Assembly (NCBI GenBank): GCA_028704385.1
Contig: JAQVLA010000003.1
Coordinates: 149,425-213,424 of the forward strand
Source: Bacteroidales bacterium
GTDB lineage: Bacteria; Bacteroidota; Bacteroidia; Bacteroidales; F082
DNA length: 64,000 nt
Direction of reading: 5' to 3'
The notes beneath the pieces were generated by a model. That model had not been told where the DNA came from. It saw nothing but the letters and a program-made list of their open reading frames with translations, and made no database searches. The position numbers and the translations under genes were made by a program. Below, in pieces: positions 1 to 9,883 of this stretch; the first letter of the stretch is position 1; every line of letters starts with the position of its first letter.

Positions 1-497
<497 letters not shown>

Positions 498-590
498 TCA
501 AATCCAGCTAAGTTATTAACAATTCTGAGGATTTTTTTTAGCGCTCAAAGAGACAATCTAAAAAAGCTCCCATTCTAATATTTGACCAAT

Positions 591-2273
591 CTATAATCGC
601 ACTTTGATGCCAGCGCTTAACTCGAATCCATATGCCGGATAATTTTCGAAAAGCATATATTTTTTATTGAGCAGGTTATCAAACCTTGCATAAGCGGTTA
701 GTGCCGACGAAAACCGGTAATCGGCTCCCAGATAAATATCGGCAAAGCCATCAAGTGTGGCTACAGATTCTGCTCCGCCAGAATAAGCAGGTACTTTTTG
801 TTTGCCTCTGTATTTCATGCCGCCACACACTTCCAGTTGATTCAAGGCAGCCCACTTCGCCTCCAGTTTAAATAGCAGGTCTGGTTTGTGCCAGGCTGTG
901 GCCAACGAATCCATCACATATTGATTCCAGCGTAAGGAAGCTCCTATCTGCCATTTTTCGGCAGGTTTCCATGCAGCTTCCGCCAAAAAGCTGAAGTGAC
1001 GCATCCCGTCATATACCACCGTAAAACTATTTCTGTAAGGTTGAAGTGTATCAATCAGAAAAAACGGGCTTTGACTCGTTTCTTCAAATCGGATACCTAA
1101 ATGCAAATCCAGGCTTGAAGTGATTGCAGCACGCATTCCGGCATCAAAACTAAAGTGCTTATTTTCCCATGCCAGTGGAACAATGGCATTTATCCAGGGG
1201 TTTTCCTCCGTCAGATCACGATAGGTGATCCGATGAATGCCTCCATCAGTACCGGCATAAAACTCAAGCTTTTTTTCGAGCAGATAAAGATTTCCGCGAA
1301 TGACCGGATACCACCAGAATTCACTTTTCAGATCGGGCTGATAGTTTAAATGCAATCCCAGTTTAAGCTGATAAAAACTTCCTTTGAGCCTTAGATAAGG
1401 CAAGGCTGAAACCAGATAAACCGACTCTGACTGCAAAGTATCGCTGTTGTGGTAAAAATCAGCAGCTACTTCCATCCCGATGGCCTGCTCGCCTTCAAAA
1501 TCGAACCAGTCGAAATACATGGTAAGGTCAGCTTTCAGTTTGGTAAGATGTTCTTTGGTTTGGTCTGCATTAAAAAAATAGTTGTACTCCAAACCAATAT
1601 TATGATTTAAATAGCCAATCTTTTGCTCAGTATTAATCAAATCGGCCTCAAAACCAATGTTTTGGTAAGTTTGCTTTAAATCCTGCTTTTCAAAAAGTAA
1701 ACCAGGAAATTCTGCCGGACGAAAACCATAATAGTGATAGGCATCCATTTGATAATAAAGCCTGGACTTCAGTGTGTGCTCAGAAAAACTATGGTCGAGC
1801 GATAAACCAAATCCATTATTCATGTAATCAGAAGGAGCATAATCTGTTATGTCCGTCCAGGTAGAACGGTGTGATAGCATAAGGCCGAAGCGTGTGTCCC
1901 TGTTGAGCACGGAGTTGTGGCCATACAGAAATAAGGGGGAAAGACGGCTTCCCATGCCTGCCATCAAAAAGTTGGCATAAGCCTCATTTCGTTTTCCCGA
2001 TCTAAAGGCTAAGGGACTAAGTAATTCGAGTTCGGCCCGATGACCAATTTTTCTTTCCAACCGGCTGATTGAGGTGTCTGGTGGAGGAAAAGCAGTTTCA
2101 GGAGCCTGAGGTTTTACAAATTGTTTTTCGAAATCGCGTATCACAGGCTGAAAGGCACCTTCGATGGTAACCCTTTCCTGATGTGTTTGCGCATTAAGTG
2201 ATGAAAATGCACTTCCAAAAAACACAACAAAAAGTGCTACCCATCGTATTTGCTTTATTTTTTCACCATTCAT
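591..2273 (-). CDS. Outer-membrane beta-barrel protein, TonB-dependent-receptor-like without plug
   Basis: 560 residues with a signal peptide (cleavage near residue 29, after LNAQ), then about 50 proline-rich residues (VKPQAPETAFPPP) and a long series of alternating aromatic/polar strands typical of an outer-membrane barrel. The C-terminal stretch (YARFDNLLNKKY, then LSAGIKVRL) resembles the last strands of TonB-dependent receptors. No plug domain is visible and the length is short for a full receptor (usually 700-1000), so it is better called a plug-less barrel. It starts 3 bases after the stop of the TPR gene upstream, so the two are almost certainly translated from one mRNA and probably work together at the outer membrane. 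The substrate or partner is unknown. Confidence 0.7.
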   Translation of the reverse strand: MNGEKIKQIRWVALFVVFFGSAFSSLNAQTHQERVTIEGAFQPVIRDFEKQFVKPQAPETAFPPPDTSISRLERKIGHRAELELLSPLAFRSGKRNEAYANFLMAGMGSRLSPLFLYGHNSVLNRDTRFGLMLSHRSTWTDITDYAPSDYMNNGFGLSLDHSFSEHTLKSRLYYQMDAYHYYGFRPAEFPGLLFEKQDLKQTYQNIGFEADLINTEQKIGYLNHNIGLEYNYFFNADQTKEHLTKLKADLTMYFDWFDFEGEQAIGMEVAADFYHNSDTLQSESVYLVSALPYLRLKGSFYQLKLGLHLNYQPDLKSEFWWYPVIRGNLYLLEKKLEFYAGTDGGIHRITYRDLTEENPWINAIVPLAWENKHFSFDAGMRAAITSSLDLHLGIRFEETSQSPFFLIDTLQPYRNSFTVVYDGMRHFSFLAEAAWKPAEKWQIGASLRWNQYVMDSLATAWHKPDLLFKLEAKWAALNQLEVCGGMKYRGKQKVPAYSGGAESVATLDGFADIYLGADYRFSSALTAYARFDNLLNKKYMLFENYPAYGFELSAGIKVRL

Positions 2274-2276
2274 AGC

Positions 2277-5200
2277 TTATTCCTCCACACTTTCAAGGGC
2301 TTTAAGTTTTTTGCCGGCAATTAATTTCAAATCCTCACCGCTGTAATTGTCAATAATACTTTTGAGGGTTTCGCGCGCTTGGAATACATTATCGTTAGCG
2401 GCATAAATATCTGCCAGCAGTATATATCCTTTGGCCAACCAATATTCGTAGGAAGGATAACGATCGGCATTGGCAAATACCCGCTCTTCGGCTGGTCCAA
2501 ACTGCCCCATCTTAAAGTGAGCCTCAGCAAGCAAATAGGCTGCCTCTGCACCGTAATTTCCCTGATCGGCTTCCACGCAAAGTTGCAAGGGAGCAATGGC
2601 CTTATCGGGATTATTCATTGCCAAAAACGACTTGCCAAGGATATAATCAGCCTGCAAGCGCTGTTGTGCATCAGCATCGGGATTTTGCTGTAACTTTTGC
2701 GCATGATTGATGGCCGCCTCAAAATTATTCCTGAAGAAATTGCTTTTCATGCTGCCTTCGAGTGCTTCTCTTTGCACCGTATTACTTTCTGTTAAACTGA
2801 TCAAACGACTGTAATAATCAGCTGCATTTTCATATCCGGCTTTGTCGTACTCAATTCGTGCTGCTGCCAGCAAAGATTCATCCGTATATGGATTATCAGG
2901 AAAATCTATAATAAAGGTCAAATGCTCAAGTGCTTTTTCATGCTTTCCACTTCTGATGGCACATTGCGCTGCATAATGATGGGCCTGCAACAAATATGAA
3001 CCTTCCCGAAAAAGTTTAAAATAATTCTGAAGCGCCTCGGTTGCCTGATCGCAACGCTGCTCCTGATAAAACTGTTCAGCTGTTACAAAGGCCAGCGAAT
3101 CCTGCTGCGTACTACTCACCTGCCCTACTCCCATCTTCTCGGTAAAGGCAAAATAAGTCTGTAAATCATTCTTTTCCATGTAAATACTTCGTAGCAGGTT
3201 AAGTGCTTCACGCGATTCATTAGTCCCCGGATACCGACTTACAACTTGCTGCAAGCTTGTTATGGCCCGATCATTTTGATTATTGTTGTAATAAATCATT
3301 CCGGTTTTCATCAAAGCCTGGCGGGCATAGGCAGATCGGGGTTTCTCACGAACAAGCTTGTCAAAACTGGCGATAGCTGATCTGCTATCTCCCGAAACAA
3401 GATGTGTAGAGCCAATCTCATACAAGGCCAGATCATAGTAAGACGATTGAGGATATCGGCGCAGCAGATTTTCGAGACGAGAAATCTTTTGATTCGACTG
3501 CCCCATGGCTCCATAAGCCAGGCCCATCTGATAAAGTGCATAATCACCACCTGATTTGGAAGCCTGATCCACTTTTTCGTAAGTGTCGATAGCAGCCTGA
3601 TATTGTTTCAGCATAAAATGACAGTCGCCAATCCTGAGCATGGCATCATATTGCAAGTCAGGAGCGGGAATGTAGGGTGCTGCAACAAATTGTCTGAAAG
3701 ACGGCAAGGCCGATTTGTAATCCTTTTTACTAAAAAAAGTATATCCAAGGTTGTAAGTAGCCAAAGGATAAATATCAAGATTTCGGGCACCAGGCATACC
3801 CAAAAAGGCTTTAAAATATTTCTCGGCACCCCAATAATTTTTCTGATAATAAAAAGTTTCGGCGAGCCAAAATGTTGCTTCTGCTCTCCGTTCGGCCTGA
3901 TTACTTTGTTGGGCAATCCGGTTAAAATAATCAGCTGATTTCTGTATCTCACCCTGATTAAATAGCTGAACAGCAAGCGAATAACTTAACTGATCATAAA
4001 TCTCCTGCATCTCAGGATCACGTGAACCCAGTTTTTCGAGTTTGCTGAGTGCTTTGTCGTACTCTTTTGCTGCAAGATACAGGTGTATTATTAAACGTTC
4101 GGCTTCTGCAATACGTTCTGAATGAGGATTTGACTCGACAAATTCCTGAAGCAATTTCGCTGCTTCACTAAAAGGATCGGCTCCGGCTGCCAAACTTAAT
4201 CTGGCATAATTAAACAAGGCATCCTCACTGATCTGATCATCATAACCCGCCTTATAGGCAGCCAGGAAGGCATTTTTGGCAAACTTTGTTTGTCCGGTTT
4301 TAACATAACAAGATGCCAGGTTGTAAGAAGCATATTGCTGAAGGCTATCATCCGGTGGCCCAACCTGCTCAAAATTACGGATAGCAGCCTGCATCTGGCC
4401 TGCATTCATCTTGCTAATCCCAATCTGATAATGATCTTCGCGGCCAAGCTTTCGCCTGTTTTGCCGCTCATAAACCTCATAATACTGCAAGGCTTTTTCG
4501 TGATTTCCATTGGCATACCAGGCATCGGCCAGCATCTTTGCAATCTCGGGTTTTCGGCGGTAATCAGCTTCTTTGTAGGCTTCTTCACCCAATTTGAGTA
4601 CTTCATCCAAGTCGCCGTTGCGATAGCGTATTTGCAGCACGTAAAGCGGGATTTGCTTGCGATAGGTTCGATCATTAGCGATGCTGTTAAATAATTTCAG
4701 CGCCTGCTCGTCTTCATTGCGAAGGTAGTGAATATGTGCCTTGTAGTAGGCTGCATCATTGGAATATTGCCCCTTTTGATCAAAAACCCTATCAAACAGA
4801 ATCAATGCCTCATCAATTTCGTCATTCTGAAGACGGGAATAGGCTATTTTGTAGTCCATTTCATGTTGTTGTTCAGCAGTCAGCCTTTGTCGATCTACCC
4901 CTTCATAAGCCAAAAGAGCGTCTTTGTATTTCCTGTTATCAAAAAGCAATCCGCCGTGATAAAAACTTACCACTGGCATCCAACTGCTTCCCGGATAATC
5001 TTCTGCAAAACGGGCAATCAAAACGCCAGCCTCTTCTTCGTCAAGATGATAAGCGCTGGCCGCTTCAAAAAATCGCGAATCAATATACATCTGGCTATTG
5101 GGATCGTCAAGCACATGGATCAATTGGGCAAATAGCTTCTGCGCAGTACCATATTGCTGGTTATCGTAAAACTCCCTGCCTTCCTGAAAGGTCAACTGCG

Positions 5201-5291
5201 GATTCCAATGAGCCAGTTTTTTCTGTGCTTGCAATCTGGCGGGCAAAAAAACACACATTACAAACAAGAACAAAATATAACGATACAGCAT
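2277..5291 (-). CDS. Large secreted tetratricopeptide-repeat (TPR) protein
   Basis: I start at the ATG at 5289-5291 because it opens directly with a signal peptide (MLYRYILFLFVMCVF, cleavage after LQAQ). A start 63 bases further up would put 21 charged residues before it. A -7-like TACCTTCG box lies just upstream at 5313-5320. The 1004-residue protein is almost entirely TPR-type helix pairs from about residue 40 to the end (recurring A..Y/F..A/G...A patterns such as ALLAYEGV, AIASFDKLV, AITSLQQVV). It is predicted periplasmic or outer-membrane-associated. TPR solenoids are scaffolds for protein-protein contacts. The 3-base spacing to the barrel gene suggests a two-component envelope complex. 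The specific role is unknown. Confidence 0.75.
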   Translation of the reverse strand: MLYRYILFLFVMCVFLPARLQAQKKLAHWNPQLTFQEGREFYDNQQYGTAQKLFAQLIHVLDDPNSQMYIDSRFFEAASAYHLDEEEAGVLIARFAEDYPGSSWMPVVSFYHGGLLFDNRKYKDALLAYEGVDRQRLTAEQQHEMDYKIAYSRLQNDEIDEALILFDRVFDQKGQYSNDAAYYKAHIHYLRNEDEQALKLFNSIANDRTYRKQIPLYVLQIRYRNGDLDEVLKLGEEAYKEADYRRKPEIAKMLADAWYANGNHEKALQYYEVYERQNRRKLGREDHYQIGISKMNAGQMQAAIRNFEQVGPPDDSLQQYASYNLASCYVKTGQTKFAKNAFLAAYKAGYDDQISEDALFNYARLSLAAGADPFSEAAKLLQEFVESNPHSERIAEAERLIIHLYLAAKEYDKALSKLEKLGSRDPEMQEIYDQLSYSLAVQLFNQGEIQKSADYFNRIAQQSNQAERRAEATFWLAETFYYQKNYWGAEKYFKAFLGMPGARNLDIYPLATYNLGYTFFSKKDYKSALPSFRQFVAAPYIPAPDLQYDAMLRIGDCHFMLKQYQAAIDTYEKVDQASKSGGDYALYQMGLAYGAMGQSNQKISRLENLLRRYPQSSYYDLALYEIGSTHLVSGDSRSAIASFDKLVREKPRSAYARQALMKTGMIYYNNNQNDRAITSLQQVVSRYPGTNESREALNLLRSIYMEKNDLQTYFAFTEKMGVGQVSSTQQDSLAFVTAEQFYQEQRCDQATEALQNYFKLFREGSYLLQAHHYAAQCAIRSGKHEKALEHLTFIIDFPDNPYTDESLLAAARIEYDKAGYENAADYYSRLISLTESNTVQREALEGSMKSNFFRNNFEAAINHAQKLQQNPDADAQQRLQADYILGKSFLAMNNPDKAIAPLQLCVEADQGNYGAEAAYLLAEAHFKMGQFGPAEERVFANADRYPSYEYWLAKGYILLADIYAANDNVFQARETLKSIIDNYSGEDLKLIAGKKLKALESVEE

Positions 5292-5312
5292 ATTTCGATT
5301 TTTTTCCGATTG

Positions 5313-5320
5313 CGAAGGTA
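5313..5320 (-). promoter_or_regulatory. -7-like box for the TPR/barrel operon (TACCTTCG)
   Basis: The minus strand reads TACCTTCG, one base off TAnnTTTG, 22 bases before the proposed TPR start at 5291. It lies inside the longer alternative reading frame and so supports the shorter start. Confidence 0.35.
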
Positions 5321-5427
5321 CAATTTCGGTGAAAAAGGAGCAGTTGGATTCCATATCTGATTCGGGAATTTTTTTTCTCTTCTATCAGAGCTTTAATGAG
5401 GCAAACGCCCAAAGAAGTGAAATATTG

Positions 5428-5459
5428 CAAAAAGGCTGCAATGCGAACATTACAGCCTT
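5428..5459 (-). terminator. Intrinsic terminator of the RNase P RNA gene
   Basis: The arms 5432-5442 and 5449-5459 form an 11-base stem with one mismatch around a 6-base loop. On the minus strand it is followed by TTTTTG. It lies 5 bases past the 3' end of the RNase P RNA. Confidence 0.75.
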
Positions 5460-5464
5460 GAGCG

Positions 5465-5857
5465 TTGTAAATCCTGTAAGCGGGATTCTGTGCAATCTGA
5501 AAATGCCTGGTTTTCAGATCCGGCAGTCATTTATCTTGGACTGGCATCACTGCCAGCCTCCAGCGGCCTACCCACCGGCACCGGACGGGCAGCCCTTGAT
5601 CGGCGAACCGAATTGCCGGTATATTTGGCCTTGCAGCCCATAAGGTTTACCCTCATATCCGGTCGCCCGGATATGGCGTGAGCTCTTACCTCACGTTTTC
5701 ACCCTTACCCCGATCGAGACCGGGGCGGTATTTTTTCTGTGGCACTGGCTGTGTCAGCAGCATCACTGCTGCAAACCCTTCCCGTTAGGAAGTATGGTAC
5801 CCTGTGCTGTCCCGACTTTCCTCCGCATTACCATGCAGCGACTACCCGGATTTACAA
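5465..5857 (-). ncRNA. rnpB: RNase P RNA (M1 RNA), bacterial type A
   Basis: The catalytic RNA of ribonuclease P, which removes 5' leaders from pre-tRNAs. On the minus strand the hallmark GAGGAAAGTCGGGAC block of conserved region CR-I lies near the 5' end, and the 3' end carries the usual AGAATCCCGCTTACAG-type sequence. The ends were set by the perfect 10-bp P1 helix between 5848-5857 and 5465-5474. The length of about 393 nt fits the type A class. A TATTTTTG promoter box lies immediately upstream and a hairpin-T-tract terminator immediately downstream, so the gene is a self-contained transcription unit between the TPR gene and the divergent MATE gene. Confidence 0.95.
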
Positions 5858-5860
5858 TGG

Positions 5861-5868
5861 CAAAAATA
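5861..5868 (-). promoter_or_regulatory. -7 promoter box for rnpB (TATTTTTG)
   Basis: Exact TAnnTTTG match on the minus strand, ending 3 bases before the P1-defined 5' end of the RNase P RNA. This is where a -7 box should be if transcription starts at about 5857. Confidence 0.6.
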
Positions 5869-5938
5869 CATCATTTTGAAACTTATGCTGTTATTAGCTT
5901 TAAGCAATACGCTTAACATCAAACTATTTTTTAATGCT

Positions 5939-5946
5939 TACTTTTG
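5939..5946 (+). promoter_or_regulatory. -7 promoter box for the MATE gene (TACTTTTG)
   Basis: Exact TAnnTTTG match 28 bases before the ATG of the MATE exporter. No -33 TTG is seen at the ideal spacing. Confidence 0.5.
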
Positions 5947-5974
5947 CATCCACTTTTTCTGAAAACTGTTTAAT

Positions 5975-7327
5975 ATGCGCGATCTTACATCAGGCAAAGA
6001 AGGCAAACTGATACTTAGGTTTACGGTCCCTATGCTTATCGGCAATGTATTTCAGCAGATGTACAATATCATTGACAGTATTATCATCGGACGTTATTTG
6101 GGGAATGAAGCACTGGCAGCTGTAGGAGCAAGCTTTCCGCTGATCTTTGCTTTAATATCCCTGATCATCGGCATTGCAACAGGTTCAACAATCATCATAG
6201 CACAATTTTATGGTGCACGAAATATCAAAAAAGTACAGCAGGCGATCGAAACGATGTATCTCTTTGTTTTTACTGCTTCTGTTTTATTAAGTATCATTGG
6301 AAATTTAGGCAGCGTTCACATTTTTCGTTTGATTGATCTGCCTGAAGCGGTAATTCCTAATGCAGCGGAATATTTCAACGTGTATGCCTATGGTTTTATC
6401 TTCTTTTTTGGTTTTCAGGGAACAAGTGCCATATTAAGAGGCCTGGGCGATTCAAAAACACCCCTGTATTTTTTAGTCATCGCAACTGTGATGAATATCC
6501 TGCTTGATCTGTTGTTTGTTGTTGTTTTTGAATGGGGGATTTCGGGTGTTGCTTTTGCAACGGTTATTTCGCAGGCAGGTGCATTCTTTTCGCTGATTAT
6601 ATATCTGAATAAATCTTATAAAACCATACGATTCAATCTTTTACAGCTAAGCTTCAATAAAGAAATTTTTATTAAAAGTCTTAAAATCGGATTGCCCACA
6701 GGATTTCAGCAAACCTTTGTTGCGGTGGGTATGTTAGCACTTTACAAAGTAGTTAATATGTTCGGCACCACTGTTATAGCAGCCTATGCAGTGGCCATGC
6801 GGATAGATTCGTTTGCATCACTGCCGGCTATGAATTTTGCTGCGGCTTTGTCTTCATTTGTTGGTCAGAATATCGGAGCAGGAAAACTGGAGCGGGTAAA
6901 GAGCGGCATGATGGCTACCTTACGGATGACAACTTATATCTCAATTGGTGTGACTGTGATTGCGTGGTTATTTGCCGGACAGATCATGCAGTTGTTCACA
7001 ACCGATATGGAAGTTGTGGAAGCAGGCAAAGACTATCTTTATATTGTGAGTGCGTTTTATCTTTTATTTTCAGCCATGTTTGTGATGAATGGGGTGTTGC
7101 GTGGTGCAGGCGACACACTAATCCCGATGTTTATTACGCTTTTTGCGCTCTGGGTAATTCGCATCCCTGCTTCCTGGTTTTTGGCACAACATTTTGGGCC
7201 AAAAGGCATTTGGTGGGGCATCCCGGTGGCCTGGGGTATCGGAGCCATCTTCTCCTTTTTTTATTACAGCACCGGAAACTGGAAAAAGAAATCAATTGTT
7301 AGTGCAACTGCAAACCAGTTGGATTAA
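5975..7327 (+). CDS. MATE family multidrug/sodium antiporter
   Basis: 450 residues with about 12 membrane segments in two homologous halves, the standard size of MATE exporters. The N-terminal LILRFTVPMLIGNVFQQMYNI stretch and the LGNEALAAVGASFPL segment are typical of the family, as are the repeated elements in the second half (GAGKLERVKSG, VLRGAGDT). These inner-membrane proteins export cationic drugs or metabolites using a sodium or proton gradient. The natural substrate cannot be read from sequence. The gene is monocistronic with its own -7 box and converges on the LEA14-like lipoprotein gene. No regulator is adjacent. Confidence 0.9.
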   Translation: MRDLTSGKEGKLILRFTVPMLIGNVFQQMYNIIDSIIIGRYLGNEALAAVGASFPLIFALISLIIGIATGSTIIIAQFYGARNIKKVQQAIETMYLFVFTASVLLSIIGNLGSVHIFRLIDLPEAVIPNAAEYFNVYAYGFIFFFGFQGTSAILRGLGDSKTPLYFLVIATVMNILLDLLFVVVFEWGISGVAFATVISQAGAFFSLIIYLNKSYKTIRFNLLQLSFNKEIFIKSLKIGLPTGFQQTFVAVGMLALYKVVNMFGTTVIAAYAVAMRIDSFASLPAMNFAAALSSFVGQNIGAGKLERVKSGMMATLRMTTYISIGVTVIAWLFAGQIMQLFTTDMEVVEAGKDYLYIVSAFYLLFSAMFVMNGVLRGAGDTLIPMFITLFALWVIRIPASWFLAQHFGPKGIWWGIPVAWGIGAIFSFFYYSTGNWKKKSIVSATANQLD

Positions 7328-7360
7328 AACACATCATTTGTTGTGACTAATCCGACCTGA

Positions 7361-7951
7361 CTATTTCAAAGTGTATCTGAGATCAAGAAATCCGGGATAG
7401 GCCAGTGTTTTTCCGCCAACCTGAATATAAGGCTTGATTTTGAGTAAGATGTCGGAAGGGTTACTCGGATCGCCGGTCAGTTTAAATGCCAGATTCACCA
7501 AAGCATCCTGTGTTTCGTTATTCAATACTTTAAACAAATCAATGGCAATGGGCATGGATACATTTGAATTCGACATTGGAGCAACATTCACGGACTGGTT
7601 CATCTGTCCGGTTAAAAGCTGACGGTTATCCACATACAACTCATAATCCATCCGGTTCATGGCTGCCGGCTTTTTATTTGGATTATCAATGTTAAGCGCC
7701 AAATCAAAATGCACAGGCAATTCGCGTTTAAATATGGCTGCCGATAACTGCATGATCTGAGCCACACCCAAATCACTCTTGCTGGAGTGTTCATCTACTT
7801 CTATACCGGCAATCTGAACTTTATCCACTCCGGTTACTTTAAACTTGCATAAAGCCAACTGCTGCATCTGACTCATCTGATCCAGCACTTCGCATGAAGT
7901 GACTGCCAGCAATAAAAATACAATTGCTGAAAATGATTTTAATGTTCTCAT
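7361..7951 (-). CDS. LEA14-like (LEA type 2) lipoprotein
   Basis: 196 residues beginning with a lipoprotein signal (hydrophobic stretch to LLAVTSC, lipidated Cys at residue 20). The rest is a single beta-rich domain of about 170 residues. Residues 75-130 (VHFDLALNIDNPNKKPAAMNRMDYEL, here shortened: FDLALNIDNPN, YELYVDNRQL, then a -NVAPMSNS- turn) follow the pattern of the water-stress/LEA14 fold, where a NP motif precedes a strand and a Y-x-L-x-V strand follows. It is predicted to sit in the periplasm or outer membrane. The gene lies 10 bases downstream of typA on the same strand and could be co-transcribed with it. Its role is unknown. Confidence 0.65.
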   Translation of the reverse strand: MRTLKSFSAIVFLLLAVTSCEVLDQMSQMQQLALCKFKVTGVDKVQIAGIEVDEHSSKSDLGVAQIMQLSAAIFKRELPVHFDLALNIDNPNKKPAAMNRMDYELYVDNRQLLTGQMNQSVNVAPMSNSNVSMPIAIDLFKVLNNETQDALVNLAFKLTGDPSNPSDILLKIKPYIQVGGKTLAYPGFLDLRYTLK

Positions 7952-7961
7952 AATTTATGTT

Positions 7962-9767
7962 TTAGTTTGATTTTCCTGCCCGTTTACGTTCGTTTTCATC
8001 CAATAAAATCTTGCGCAATCGCAAACTTCGTGGTGTTACCTCCAAATATTCATCATCGCGAATATACTCCATATATTCTTCTAATGAAAATCTTATGGCA
8101 GGAATTATCATCACTTTTTCATCAGAACCGGATGCCCTTACGTTACTCAGCTTTTTGGTTTTATTTATATTGATCACCATATCTCCCGTCCGGTTATTTT
8201 CGCCAATTACCTGACCCATATAAACATCCTCACCGGGATTCACAAAAAACCTGCCTCTGTCCTGTAGTTTCCAGATAGCATAAGGTATTGCAGTACCCGT
8301 GTCCATTGAAATCAATGCCCCGTTAACTTTTGCGTTAAGTTCTCCTTTCCAGGGTTCAAAACTTTTAAAGCGATGAGCAATGATGGCTTCTCCTTCTGTG
8401 GCTGTGAGCAGATTATTGCGCAAGCCAATAATGCCGCGTGATGGGATTAAAAACTCCAGATGCATGCGATCGCCTTTGGGATTCATCTCCGTAAGCTCAC
8501 CTTTGCGCATTGTCACCTGCTCAATCACCCTACCCGAAAAATCCTCTGGAACCTGAACTGTCAGGCTTTCTATTGGTTCATGTTTTACACCCTCAATGGT
8601 TTTAATGATCACACGTGGTTGTCCCAACTGAAACTCATACCCCTCGCGACGCATGGTTTCGATTAAAATACTCAGATGCAAAATGCCACGGCCATAAACC
8701 AACAAAGCATCTGGCGAGTCAGTATCTTCCACCCTTAATGCCAGATTTTTCTCAGTCTCCTTCGTTAAACGATCGCGCAAATGTCTGGAGGTTACGTATT
8801 TTCCTTCTTTTCCGTAGAAAGGTGAGTTGTTAATCGTAAAAAGCATACTCATGGTAGGCTCGTCAATCCGGATGGGAGGAAGAGGCTCAGGATTTTCAAA
8901 ATCTGCTACGGTGTCCCCAATCTCAAAATCTTCAATCCCCATCAGGGCTATAAGATCACCGGCATGTACAGGCAATTTAGTACGTTCCTTACCTAAACCT
9001 TCAAAAGTATAAAGCTCTTTAATTACCGATTTATTAATGCCTCCGTCACGTTTCACAAGACTTACCGTCATGCCTGCCTGCAGTTGTCCGCGCGATAATC
9101 TGCCAACTGCAATACGGCCAACATACGAACTGTAATCCAGCGAAGTGATTAGCATTTGTGGTGTACCCTCCACATATTGTGCTTTGGGAATGGTTTCGAT
9201 AATCACATCCAGTAAATAAGAAACATCAGTGGTTTCATTGTTCCAGTGATCCGACATCCAGCCATTTTTTGAGGAGCCAAAAACAGTAGGAAAATTCAAC
9301 TGATCCTCCGTAGCACCGAGGTTAAACATCAAATCGAAAACGGCCTCCTGCACCTCATCTGGCCGGCAATTGGGTTTGTCCACTTTGTTAACTACAACAA
9401 TAGGTTTTAAACCAAGCTCGATAGCTTTCTGCAGTACAAAACGTGTTTGCGGCATCGGTCCTTCAAAAGCATCAACCAAAAGCAAAACACCATCGGCCAT
9501 ATTCAGTACACGTTCCACCTCGCCACCAAAATCGGCGTGGCCGGGTGTATCTATAATATTGATTTTTACATCTTTGTAACGAACGGAGACATTTTTGGAT
9601 AAGATAGTAATCCCACGCTCACGCTCCAGATCATTGTTATCCAGGATTAGGTCACCCGTTTCCTGATTGTCCCTGAACAGTTTAACCTGATGTAACATGC
9701 GGTCAACAAGGGTGGTTTTGCCATGATCGACGTGAGCTATGATGGCGATGTTTCTGATATTCTGCAT
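7962..9767 (-). CDS. typA: Ribosome-associated GTPase TypA/BipA
   Basis: 601 residues, the normal length. The translational GTPase domain carries G1 AHVDHGKT (11-18), the switch I segment around ERERGIT, G3 DTPGH and G4 NKVD. EF-Tu domain 2, EF-G-like domains III and V and the BipA-specific C-terminal domain follow (RGIIGLRN and the closing [14 protein letters not shown] region). TypA binds 70S ribosomes and helps 50S assembly and growth under stress. The gene is divergent from lplA, and each has a TAnnTTTG box in the shared 116-base gap. Confidence 0.95.
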   Translation of the reverse strand: MQNIRNIAIIAHVDHGKTTLVDRMLHQVKLFRDNQETGDLILDNNDLERERGITILSKNVSVRYKDVKINIIDTPGHADFGGEVERVLNMADGVLLLVDAFEGPMPQTRFVLQKAIELGLKPIVVVNKVDKPNCRPDEVQEAVFDLMFNLGATEDQLNFPTVFGSSKNGWMSDHWNNETTDVSYLLDVIIETIPKAQYVEGTPQMLITSLDYSSYVGRIAVGRLSRGQLQAGMTVSLVKRDGGINKSVIKELYTFEGLGKERTKLPVHAGDLIALMGIEDFEIGDTVADFENPEPLPPIRIDEPTMSMLFTINNSPFYGKEGKYVTSRHLRDRLTKETEKNLALRVEDTDSPDALLVYGRGILHLSILIETMRREGYEFQLGQPRVIIKTIEGVKHEPIESLTVQVPEDFSGRVIEQVTMRKGELTEMNPKGDRMHLEFLIPSRGIIGLRNNLLTATEGEAIIAHRFKSFEPWKGELNAKVNGALISMDTGTAIPYAIWKLQDRGRFFVNPGEDVYMGQVIGENNRTGDMVININKTKKLSNVRASGSDEKVMIIPAIRFSLEEYMEYIRDDEYLEVTPRSLRLRKILLDENERKRAGKSN

Positions 9768-9802
9768 GTAAGCTGGTAAAATTAGGTTTTAGAAAAGTGG
9801 TG

Positions 9803-9810
9803 CAAAATTA
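9803..9810 (-). promoter_or_regulatory. -7 promoter box for typA (TAATTTTG)
   Basis: Exact TAnnTTTG match on the minus strand, 35 bases before the typA start codon. Confidence 0.5.
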
Positions 9811-9845
9811 GATCAATAATTCCTAATAGCACCAGCAAAAAGAAT

Positions 9846-9853
9846 TATTTTTG
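9846..9853 (+). promoter_or_regulatory. -7 promoter box for lplA (TATTTTTG)
   Basis: Exact TAnnTTTG match 30 bases before the lplA start, facing away from the typA promoter. Confidence 0.5.
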
Positions 9854-9883
9854 CGCACGATCACATTGCAACCGTTTTAGCTG

